Assembly (NCBI RefSeq): GCF_963678635.1
Contig: NC_087067.1
Coordinates: 19,605,018-19,669,017, forward strand
Source: Symsagittifera roscoffensis
Lineage: Eukaryota; Xenacoelomorpha; Acoela; Convolutidae
Direction: 5' to 3'
DNA length: 64,000 bases
Every line of letters begins with the position of its first letter. Within the stretch, counting starts at the first letter, position 1. The notes under the pieces were generated by a model that saw nothing but the letters and a program-made list of their open reading frames with translations, searched no databases and was not told where the DNA came from. This document shows positions 10,519 through 18,320 of this stretch, piece after piece. The position numbers and the translations under genes were made by a program.

Positions 10519-11655
10519 CAATTCAAAAATCCATCAAAAATTGCTACCCAACAGTCACAAAATCAGTCTTCACCGACATCATCCCAAGATAATCCAACAC
10601 CACCTTCAACTACTCAAAATCCTCAAACATCTACACGAATTTCTTTTCAAGACAATCCATACACCTTTGAAGAACGGCACGCTCGTTTATCTGAACCACT
10701 AGAACCAGTTCAACGACAAGCACCTCTAAGTGAACCAACATATAATCTTTACCCAACACTACCACAAGAACTAAGTAGAATACGAAACCTTAGTCAAAAC
10801 CAAAACACAACAGAAATAAATAGACAAATTATACATCCTCGACGAAATAGAAATTTTCAAACTCCCCGAGTTCATTTTGATATACCTCAATCCCCAACAC
10901 AAACCACTCCAGAAAACACCACTGGTATCACACCAGAAACCCCTACACTTCTTTCACAACGAAGCACTTCAAGTCTACCTTCAGACTACTTAGGTTCAAC
11001 ACCAACATCTGAACAAATACGAGAAAACCCTTTTAACCCCCCAAACCTAACATCACGACTACCATATTGGACTACACATTCATTTACACAAGGTGAACCA
11101 AATTTAGCCAATGACCCCATAGATATTTCTACGGATACAACAACATCCTCATCACTACCAGAAACATTATCACTACCATCAACACCATCAATAAGTCAAT
11201 TTTCACCACTACCCTTTAACTTAAATTTTCCAAATAATCTCGACGCCAGATATCGAGAACAATCATCAATAAATATTCCTTTAAGATTAGATTGGAATAC
11301 ATTCACAGCACCCCCACCATTATTTGGACAGCATCACGAAAGTAACCGCCTTCATAACTGGGCACTTAATAGATTACAATATCGCCAAGATATTCACAAC
11401 GATATCCGTGATCACAATATTCAAATACTCCAACAAAACAGTTTACAATTAAAATTTGAAATCACAGTTAAGTTAAATAATATTACCCAACATCCCTACC
11501 CATTAAATCCACCTAACATAACAGCTCAATCACTACCACCACCGTTTATAACTACTGAAGTAATATACAAATACGACAGATACACTAAAAACACAATTGG
11601 TTACATTACATTTTATAATCCATACTCAGGATTATCATACACATGTATATTCTAA
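10519..11655 (+). CDS. ATG-less 378-codon open frame, Pro/Ser/Thr/Gln-rich, unknown
   Basis: Open from the codon after TAA 10516-10518 to TAA 11653-11655, with no ATG in frame at all. The N-terminal two thirds are rich in Pro, Thr, Ser and Gln. The last ~110 residues (from PPPLFGQH, near codon 260) look more globular and are the most conserved part. Both partial copies in element B show the same frame, the same lack of an early ATG and the same 13-nt overlap with the envelope start. Translation may start at a near-cognate codon (ATT at 10540, A at -3 and G at +4) or on a spliced RNA. Programmed frameshifting from the preceding ORF is disfavoured because a stop separates the frames in A, and the relative frame differs in B. 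No family is recognised. Confidence 0.7.
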   Translation, partial: QFKNPSKIATQQSQNQSSPTSSQDNPTPPSTTQNPQTSTRISFQDNPYTFEERHARLSEPLEPVQRQAPLSEPTYNLYPTLPQELSRIRNLSQNQNTTEINRQIIHPRRNRNFQTPRVHFDIPQSPTQTTPENTTGITPETPTLLSQRSTSSLPSDYLGSTPTSEQIRENPFNPPNLTSRLPYWTTHSFTQGEPNLANDPIDISTDTTTSSSLPETLSLPSTPSISQFSPLPFNLNFPNNLDARYREQSSINIPLRLDWNTFTAPPPLFGQHHESNRLHNWALNRLQYRQDIHNDIRDHNIQILQQNSLQLKFEITVKLNNITQHPYPLNPPNITAQSLPPPFITTEVIYKYDRYTKNTIGYITFYNPYSGLSYTCIF

Positions 11656-14261
11656 AATTATTAATTTTTCTCCAAACCCTTTTTCTAATAACCTCAAATC
11701 AAAATATAAACCCTTCCCCTCGTACAGGACCACAAGATTTATTAGTAACACATTACGATTGCGAAGAAAATGAACAAAAAACACTACACAAATATGCAAT
11801 CAATCAAGTATCACAATGTGAAACAGAACCACAAGCTATAGAAACCACAGATATAATAGCAACACTCTATTCAAAAGCCCGAGCTACAACAGTTACAGGT
11901 TATAAATTCACAGCAACATTTTCCGAAAAGAAAGTACATTGTTCACAAGTCTCGAACGGAAACAAAAACCGACTTGACCATGAATCATTCTATCAAAGTA
12001 ATATAGAACGTCTTTTACATCTCAATCCCGACGATTGTAAAAATGAATTACTTAGACTAAACATCACACAAAATAAAAATTCCCAAAGAAAATTAGTTAA
12101 TTTTCAAGTTTTTTCAGACTCTGTACATCAATCACAACTTGAAAGACACCAAGGACATATAAAACTAGACGAAAAATACCCGTATAACGGCGCACACGGA
12201 CGATTAACATATGACCTACATGATAAACATTGGATACCACACATTGGTATAAATAACCCATCAAACTGCAAAGCAGACACAAAAAATAAAGGATATCAAG
12301 AAATAATGTTTTTCGATTGGAAAATACAACTCGAAAAAATACAACTCACACGAGATTTATCTGATAATACAATGATCTATCAAGGAATCCGACTACCTTG
12401 TAAAAACGATCAAGGATATTGCGACCCTACAACAAGAACACAAGCAACAATTGTTTGGTTCCCCGAAGACACATGTACAACATTTCAAGTAGCAAAAATA
12501 CACGCTCGTATGATAAAATTTCACGAAAAATATTTCATACAATCAATTCCTTACGAACAAGTCCATCCATCACGAAAACTAAGTTCCGATTTTAGAAACA
12601 TAGATAACATAGAAAATAAATTGACACGTTTTCAAATATATCAAGAAACAGAACTTGCATGTAAATACAGAAATCCACTTCACAGAACACAATACTCTGA
12701 AATTTTAGTTGAATATGAAAAAGGATTCGACATGACCACTGGAAAAGTAAAAATCGACCCATATGCCACAGGTCATCCTCTAAACGAAGGAACATCCTAT
12801 ATACCAGTTAATTTTGAAAAAAGCAACGGACAACCTGGTGGACATCTAAAACCTTATGACACCAGAAGCACACGCTTACAAGAATTATCACTAATGAATA
12901 CCACATATTTTGGTAATATCCACTATGATATTCATTTGGATATGAAACTAGACTATACAATTAGCCGCATTTTTCAAGAAATGTCACTCTCCGAATTAGA
13001 AACACTACATCAACTATGCGAATTAGAACGAACACAAATATTACAATCACTTGCACTAGCAGTATTAAAAATACCCTACGCAGGATATTTATTATCAGGA
13101 AATAGATCAAATTTTTTAGACTATGAAGGAAACATCTTATGGTTTTATACTTGTACTAAAAAAGTATCACCACTATACGTTTTTGAAGATAAACGATGTT
13201 ATAAAAGAATCCCTATCTTTTATAAGAATAAAGTACATTTCGTGGATACACTTTCACGAAGAACCTATTTCTGGGATACCGCAGTCCCATGTGGATCAGA
13301 AAATAGCCACAATGTAGTACAACTAAACCCTGATGAAAATAAATATTATCTTCTCACTCCATACCCCACATTAATGCAATCACTCAAAAAATTTTCACCA
13401 GAAAGCATTCGCGCTATCGCTCGAAACCCAAATATAGACTTACAATCAATAGGAATCTATTCAAAATCAGATATTCAACATCACATTAGAACACAACAAT
13501 TCCAAGAGTTACTAACACAAATGGACACTATACAAAGACAATCAATTGACCAAAACTTACGCAAACTTGCAGAAACCGCAGGATTTGCCGATATCTACAC
13601 ACAAGACTATAGCGGATATTTTAAAGACATTAAAGATTATATATATCTAAACGGCGAAAAATACCGTCCCCAAGATATATCACCAATCAACATTTTTAGC
13701 TTTGTTACACTCAAAAATGAGATCCTAGATTTTCTAGGATGGCCCTACTACATCTTAGAAAAATTGACTATTTTATACGCAATGTTTAACTTTATTGGAT
13801 TTCTTTTCTCACTCTTAAAAGGAATCTACAATACATGTGCTATACACACACAAGTAAACAGACAAGCAAGTGTAGCACGCATACTCTTTGCAGGATTTTT
13901 TGGAATCTTTTCCACATCTATAAACAAAATTCTTTTAGACGCACAAATAAAAGAATATAACACAAAAATAACAACACGACAAAATACATACGACGAAGAA
14001 CATAACAATGTAGACACACAGCCAACGGCACCACAATTGCCACCCCTGCCAAATAACCATCCACTATCCCTAGTCCCACGAAATTTTCGAAATTTAGCAA
14101 TCACACATAATCCAAATTTTAGACTCATCACATCACAAAGTCCCGTACAGCATATAATGACACATCAATCACACGATGATAACACTTATGAACAAATTAT
14201 TGAACAACCCCATACCACCGCTTTTCAATCTCAAAATAATAATTTTTTTAGCCCACGATGA
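11643..14261 (+). CDS. env-like: Envelope-like glycoprotein (872 aa)
   Basis: It starts with a hydrophobic signal peptide (residues 1-19) and has a long Cys-containing ectodomain with Asn-glycosylation sequons, a helical region (about 435-470), and a Cys/aromatic region (about 500-550) containing RCYKRIPIFY and a downstream FVDTLSRR-x9-PC pattern. A hydrophobic membrane segment lies at about 702-729, a second one at 745-765, and a polar tail of ~105 residues contains a Pro-rich stretch (PQLPPLP). Length and layout fit a viral fusion glycoprotein captured by a retroelement. The RCY...IPI...FVD...R...C spacing reminded me of class III glycoproteins of the chuvirus/gB type, but this is a weak, unverified resemblance. 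The start overlaps the preceding frame by 13 nt, and the stop overlaps the next start as ATGA. Element B carries a broken homologue. The likely role is membrane fusion and cell entry. Confidence 0.8.
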   Translation: MYILKLLIFLQTLFLITSNQNINPSPRTGPQDLLVTHYDCEENEQKTLHKYAINQVSQCETEPQAIETTDIIATLYSKARATTVTGYKFTATFSEKKVHCSQVSNGNKNRLDHESFYQSNIERLLHLNPDDCKNELLRLNITQNKNSQRKLVNFQVFSDSVHQSQLERHQGHIKLDEKYPYNGAHGRLTYDLHDKHWIPHIGINNPSNCKADTKNKGYQEIMFFDWKIQLEKIQLTRDLSDNTMIYQGIRLPCKNDQGYCDPTTRTQATIVWFPEDTCTTFQVAKIHARMIKFHEKYFIQSIPYEQVHPSRKLSSDFRNIDNIENKLTRFQIYQETELACKYRNPLHRTQYSEILVEYEKGFDMTTGKVKIDPYATGHPLNEGTSYIPVNFEKSNGQPGGHLKPYDTRSTRLQELSLMNTTYFGNIHYDIHLDMKLDYTISRIFQEMSLSELETLHQLCELERTQILQSLALAVLKIPYAGYLLSGNRSNFLDYEGNILWFYTCTKKVSPLYVFEDKRCYKRIPIFYKNKVHFVDTLSRRTYFWDTAVPCGSENSHNVVQLNPDENKYYLLTPYPTLMQSLKKFSPESIRAIARNPNIDLQSIGIYSKSDIQHHIRTQQFQELLTQMDTIQRQSIDQNLRKLAETAGFADIYTQDYSGYFKDIKDYIYLNGEKYRPQDISPINIFSFVTLKNEILDFLGWPYYILEKLTILYAMFNFIGFLFSLLKGIYNTCAIHTQVNRQASVARILFAGFFGIFSTSINKILLDAQIKEYNTKITTRQNTYDEEHNNVDTQPTAPQLPPLPNNHPLSLVPRNFRNLAITHNPNFRLITSQSPVQHIMTHQSHDDNTYEQIIEQPHTTAFQSQNNNFFSPR

Positions 14262-16051
14262 GCCGCCAACTTGGATCACTCCATCGATCAAATTCCCATC
14301 CAACCAACCTTACCTCTTCAATCCCAATAATCCCACTTTTTGCTTTTCCGCCACCCGATTTTCCATCTAGCAATGTAACATCAGGCATGAATTCCGACAC
14401 TAACTCACAAATTTCAGTTTTATACTCCATCTCACAGCTAAATAACCCGAATATTGAAACCCCCGATGAATTTGCCGACTCAGAACCATCTCCATCCAAT
14501 AATTTCCATAACCCTTCTCATTTTTCTCAACCTCCCTTTCAACCCATATTGTCAAATAACCCTGACCCCATCACTCCTACACCCTCTTATGCTTCCCAAG
14601 TTACCCCAACCTACTCCTCATACCACTCTGACCAATCATCTCCAGATACCCCCCGAATCTCACCAGAGCTAGACAATTTTATTACCCTCCAACAACAACC
14701 CTACCACCTTAACACCCCGACCATAAACCAAATCTCCTCCACTACAAATTCAACCAATCCTCCTACACCCTCTTCAAATTATACTGAATCATTAGCACCA
14801 TCATCCACATCAACTGAATCCTCACTCAATACTAATAGAGCTTACCGCACTTTTAAAAGAAAATTCCCCAACCATCCTTTCCCAGTAAAACCAGGAACAG
14901 CCCGTGAATACATCAATCACCCCCAGCATACTAACACAAGAGAATTTTTAGCTATCACTTTACCCTCATTTCCACAATACACCTTAAACACCCCTCATGA
15001 CGCTAACGAAACACGCAACTTTGTAGACGAATACGTTTTAATGCCCACTCTCTCTTGGACCTCATACTATCATTTCACTAACCCTCTTTGCTTACCTTTA
15101 ACCAACACTTCCATCGATACAGACCGAAACAAAGACATGCTATATCGACTAACTACACCACTCACCGCTAGACAATTTACTTACGTAGGATATAAAAAAT
15201 CACTAAAAATACACACTGCACCTAGAGCTAATGAATATACACTAGAATACTACGATCACAACATCATAAGAGCTAACCAAGATCAATTCTTAGATGAAGA
15301 TCGCTTCGCTAATCCACAAATCACCGAGAAATTTTTCATCAAGACACCATATGTATTTACACTAAACATCTTTGACCGAAAGTTTGATCACATTATTTCA
15401 GAAGCACTAACAAGCACACAAGCATACGAAAGTTTTAAAGAACGCTTCCAAATCTTCTCACTAACCTTTCATTTCCTTGCACCACACGAAAGAGATTTAC
15501 ACTGCTCACACGATATTATGTTGCGAACTAAACAAACACATACATACAGTTACTATCGTTTCATCCAAAATCACTTTGACCTCCACACACCCTCTAGACA
15601 ACCACACCATCGTTTCCAATTCATCAATTCAAAATACACTTCACCATATTTCCTAAATTTCACATATTGTATTAAAGACACTAACCTTCATGGTATTCTT
15701 CGTAATTATGACCCCATAACCCAAATGTACATCTTCTGTCCCATCACCAAGACCTTCAACGCCGAAGAATCCCGACCCTTCCTTATCCCGCACGAGTTTG
15801 TACAGCCTATAGAAATCCCCATTTTAGAATTCATCCATAACACTACATTTAACCACAAATTATATAACTTAATCCAAAACACACCTTATGAGTTTGCAGT
15901 AGGCACTGAAGAATTAACCACCATTAAGGCACTTCAATTGCTTTGGCCACTACTTCAAACTAAAAATATCATCCGCATATTAGCTAAACTACTCACAACT
16001 TCAGAACTAATTCACGACATCTTCCCCCACGGTTTTTTCCCCGACGACTAA
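14258..16051 (+). CDS. Orphan 597-aa protein, last ORF of the element
   Basis: The start is coupled to the envelope stop (ATGA); the same arrangement occurs in element B at 25559-25562. Residues 1-190 are Pro/Ser/Thr/Asn-rich and probably disordered. Residues about 195-597 look like a folded domain rich in Phe, Tyr, His and Leu, without a signal peptide or obvious membrane segment. A LLWPLLQTKNIIRILAKLL amphipathic helix lies near the C-terminus (about 560-580). Homologous sequence with the same order persists in B, broken into at least four frames. No catalytic motif or family was recognised. Its position after an envelope gene suggests a virion-associated or regulatory accessory protein, which is inference only. 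Confidence 0.78.
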   Translation: MSRQLGSLHRSNSHPTNLTSSIPIIPLFAFPPPDFPSSNVTSGMNSDTNSQISVLYSISQLNNPNIETPDEFADSEPSPSNNFHNPSHFSQPPFQPILSNNPDPITPTPSYASQVTPTYSSYHSDQSSPDTPRISPELDNFITLQQQPYHLNTPTINQISSTTNSTNPPTPSSNYTESLAPSSTSTESSLNTNRAYRTFKRKFPNHPFPVKPGTAREYINHPQHTNTREFLAITLPSFPQYTLNTPHDANETRNFVDEYVLMPTLSWTSYYHFTNPLCLPLTNTSIDTDRNKDMLYRLTTPLTARQFTYVGYKKSLKIHTAPRANEYTLEYYDHNIIRANQDQFLDEDRFANPQITEKFFIKTPYVFTLNIFDRKFDHIISEALTSTQAYESFKERFQIFSLTFHFLAPHERDLHCSHDIMLRTKQTHTYSYYRFIQNHFDLHTPSRQPHHRFQFINSKYTSPYFLNFTYCIKDTNLHGILRNYDPITQMYIFCPITKTFNAEESRPFLIPHEFVQPIEIPILEFIHNTTFNHKLYNLIQNTPYEFAVGTEELTTIKALQLLWPLLQTKNIIRILAKLLTTSELIHDIFPHGFFPDD

Positions 16052-16054
16052 CAG

Positions 16055-16134
16055 GTAAGTATGAATTAAATGAATATTACTAACTAATTAAAATATTGAA
16101 AAAACTCACCATTCTTTATTCATGTTTTCTTTAG
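16055..16134 (+). other. Putative spliceosomal intron directly after the last stop codon
   Basis: CAG|GTAAGT begins 3 nt after the TAA at 16049-16051. A perfect TACTAAC branch-site sequence lies at 16078-16084. A pyrimidine-rich tract ending TTTTCTTTAG closes an 80-bp intron at 16134. Element B keeps the same arrangement (23685-23767, 83 bp). Splicing would leave the 597-aa ORF unchanged. Confidence 0.75.
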
Positions 16135-16265
16135 ATTTTTAGCCTTCATCCGACGATCACCTACAAAAACCACAAAAGACAAATAAAAATCGCAAATTTC
16201 ATCAAACAAATTTCCAAAATTCTATTAATCTCTTACACATATAAATTTATAAATTCAATACCAAT

Positions 16266-16384
16266 GCAGTAAATTAATTTATAAAATTTTCCCCCAAAAA
16301 GCAGTAAATCTACATATGATGAAAATTTGTATCTTAAAATTCCCCCATTACTAGCAGTAAATTTCCAAATTCTATGCAGTAAAT
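16266..16384 (+). repeat. Cluster of four GCAGTAAAT motifs
   Basis: Exact GCAGTAAAT occurs at 16266, 16301, 16354 and 16376, interleaved with TTCCCCC blocks. The related region of element B (about 23420-23590) contains the reverse-complement core TTTACTGC or near variants several times. Confidence 0.65.
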
Positions 16385-17610
16385 TAATAAAATGCAATTG
16401 CAGTACTAACCTTTTGATATTTTCATTCACTCGCACAGAAATTCTATCCATACTCGCACAGCTCGCCCACGAAGAATTGTTTAAAATAATGAATTTCAGT
16501 TTCAAGTTTTCACACTCAATAACTCTAACACACGATAACAAGTTTCAAACTTTCCTTTAACCCGGTTGGAGAGGAATCATATACTAAACAAAACTAACCA
16601 ACGCAGCTTACTAAATACCACAAATCATAGAATAACAGCATGACTAAGAAAAGGAAACCAACGGTACCCAAACCGGATTAACCCAGTTTAAAACTGGATA
16701 ATTTATTCTTTTGAAGACTATCATAAAGTCTTAGAAAGAAATAATAAAACACAAAAAAGTCGAAAGACAAACCCATACCACAAACAATTTGATTTTTGAA
16801 AAAAAGGACACAACCAAAGAAACATAAGTAAAACCACAACAAACCCAACATAAAACGTTGTCACATAACAGGACCCCTCACAAAAACCGCATGAAATCAT
16901 ACTCCCACACCTGGCCTAACCCACCAGGAAAGGACGTCCTGAGCATGCTCTATAGCCGGCCTAACCCACCGCGCTACATCCACGCTTTGTGACCACACCT
17001 TTATTTTTAATAAGAGCTACTCAAGGGTGAGTAACTCTTCAAAATAACCGAACTAAAACAAAAAGCTTTTGTGAAAACAACTAACTAAAATCATGATTAA
17101 AAAATATTAAACTAATAAAAGTTTTATAAAATGTAAAATCACATGATGCAATATATAGATCAGAATACAACACCAAGGACGAACATCAAAAGACAAGACG
17201 ACCTCACTACACTCGAGAGAGAATGACCAACTACAATCGATATGCCACTCACAATCACAACTCAAAGGATTTAGAGTACGACTTGACTTCGCAGAAAAGG
17301 ACTTCATTGAACTAGACCAATGACCACCTCGATGTTCAAGTATACGTACAGATCCGAGTAATCAGGCATCCCCTCCACGCACAATCTCCACGCCATTCCC
17401 AAGCTAGATCAGATACAAAGGAAGTTCTCCCTGAAGAACAGAAAAACCTGACATAGCCAACCATTCTGAAATCAGAATTGGTTTTGTTGCAAAGACTCAG
17501 TCGTTGTCACAAGGAGAAGCGAAAGAAAATTGTGATGTTCGCCAAATACCAACGTCCATCATCCATCCTTGAACTACAGAAGAACTGTTCTAAAAAACAC
17601 TGTAAAACCC

Positions 17611-17617
17611 GGATGGG
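17611..17617 (+). other. Short polypurine tract of element A
   Basis: GGATGGG abuts the LTR start TGGAACC. The same sequence abuts the LTR in element B, which suggests that it primes plus-strand synthesis. It is short for a polypurine tract. Confidence 0.6.
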
Positions 17618-18025
17618 TGGAACCTGATCTAAACTATATTTTATGATTGGATAAATTAAATGTTTTACCAATGTAAAGTATTTAATACTAACCAATCATG
17701 ATCCATCTAACTAACAACCCACTTATTTGTAAGTGCTGAAGTTACTTGTAATTTCAGCACCAGAGAGATTTGAATTTAACTTAGAAATTAGTTGGACTCT
17801 CCTGAGCACTTCAGCAGCCGCAATAAACCAGTATACCCTAGATCTATTGAGCCTAGCAGAGACTAGTTAAACAACCTGAGACTAGATAGTATAAGAGTAA
17901 GATTAGGATCGGTATTAGACTAAGAAGTTGCACGAATCTATCCGGCCGAAAATAAGATAGCGTGACGAGCAGACGGTGTACCCTATCCGAAATTACTCTA
18001 TGAGTTACACTTCGGTTCTAACTCA
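17618..18025 (+). repeat. 3' LTR of element A (408 bp)
   Basis: It starts TGGAACCTGATC and ends CTAACTCA, giving the TG...CA termini of LTRs. It is collinear with both LTRs of element B. It contains CCAAT (about 17692), a 28-nt palindrome (17733-17760) and an AATAAA polyadenylation-signal candidate (about 17821). Confidence 0.92.
17733..17760 (+). promoter_or_regulatory. Conserved LTR palindrome
   Basis: Near-perfect inverted repeat GTGCTGAA...TTCAGCAC (13-bp arms, 2-nt loop) within the LTR. It is perfect in both LTRs of element B (21814-21841) or nearly so (41463-41490). It lies about 60 nt before the AATAAA candidate, so it could be an RNA hairpin acting in 3'-end formation or a dimeric protein-binding site. 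Confidence 0.7.
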
Positions 18026-18320
18026 CAATTAACGCGGGATATATTTCGCGCTATTAACGCGTAAGCGGAGATTTAACCCGTTTTAGAAATCATTCCAAAT
18101 TGGTTGAAGGAAGCCTATATGCCATAATTGATTTTTTATTAGGAGCGAAATTTATCACTTTGTTCTTAATATGGCGTGTGAGGGGATGTTTTACAAAAAA
18201 TCTTAATTTCAAGAGAAAATTTTTTTTACATTTAAATTTTTCATGTTAATACGTCTCCATAGAACATAAAAGGCCTTCGGAACAGTCAGAGCTGTGCCCT
18301 GATACGAGCAGCCTTGTATT
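18026..18320 (-). repeat. Dispersed repeat R1 (copy interrupted by element A)
   Basis: The reverse complement matches the copies at 42942 and 54905: a CACACGCCATAT block, AATCAATTATGGCA, CTCCGCTTACGCGTTAATAGCGCGAAATATAT, then the LTR of A. The tail near 18290 matches the CAGGGCAAAGCCCTGA-type end seen at 54780. Element A therefore inserted inside an older R1 copy. Confidence 0.7.

Larger units (their letters stand above)
16052..17617 (+). other. 3' untranslated region of element A
   Basis: No ORF is supported. It contains the intron, a cluster of GCAGTAAAT motifs (16266-16384), a conserved block around CCCGGTTGGAG and GGATTAACCC (16560-16690), two direct copies of GGCCTAACCCACC 45-60 bp apart (about 16913 and 16960), and a block matching 21957-22560 of B. 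It ends in a short purine tract before the LTR. Confidence 0.7.
1..18025 (+). mobile_element. Element A: giant Ty3/gypsy-type retroelement, 5' end outside window
   Basis: Plus-strand retroelement with a leader, a small upstream ORF, a fused gag-pol, two small membrane ORFs, an ATG-less frame, an envelope-like gene, an orphan 597-aa ORF, a 3' UTR and a 3' LTR. The order protease-RT-RNaseH-integrase is that of Ty3/gypsy elements. Aligning base 5-10 (CTGCAG) with its counterpart at 40940-40945 in element B shows that about 250 nt of leader plus a ~408-bp 5' LTR lie upstream of the window. All recognised ORFs are open, so this copy looks young or possibly functional. The full length would be about 18.7 kb. 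The right flank is a dispersed repeat (copy at 18026). The target duplication cannot be checked because the left flank is missing. Confidence 0.93.

Noticed and set aside
10478..10519. Programmed frameshift or simple splice joining the small membrane ORFs to the ATG-less frame
   Set aside because: In A a TAA (10516-10518) precedes the open frame, the best AG acceptor (10478) leads into a stop, and the relative frame is -1 in A but +1 in B.
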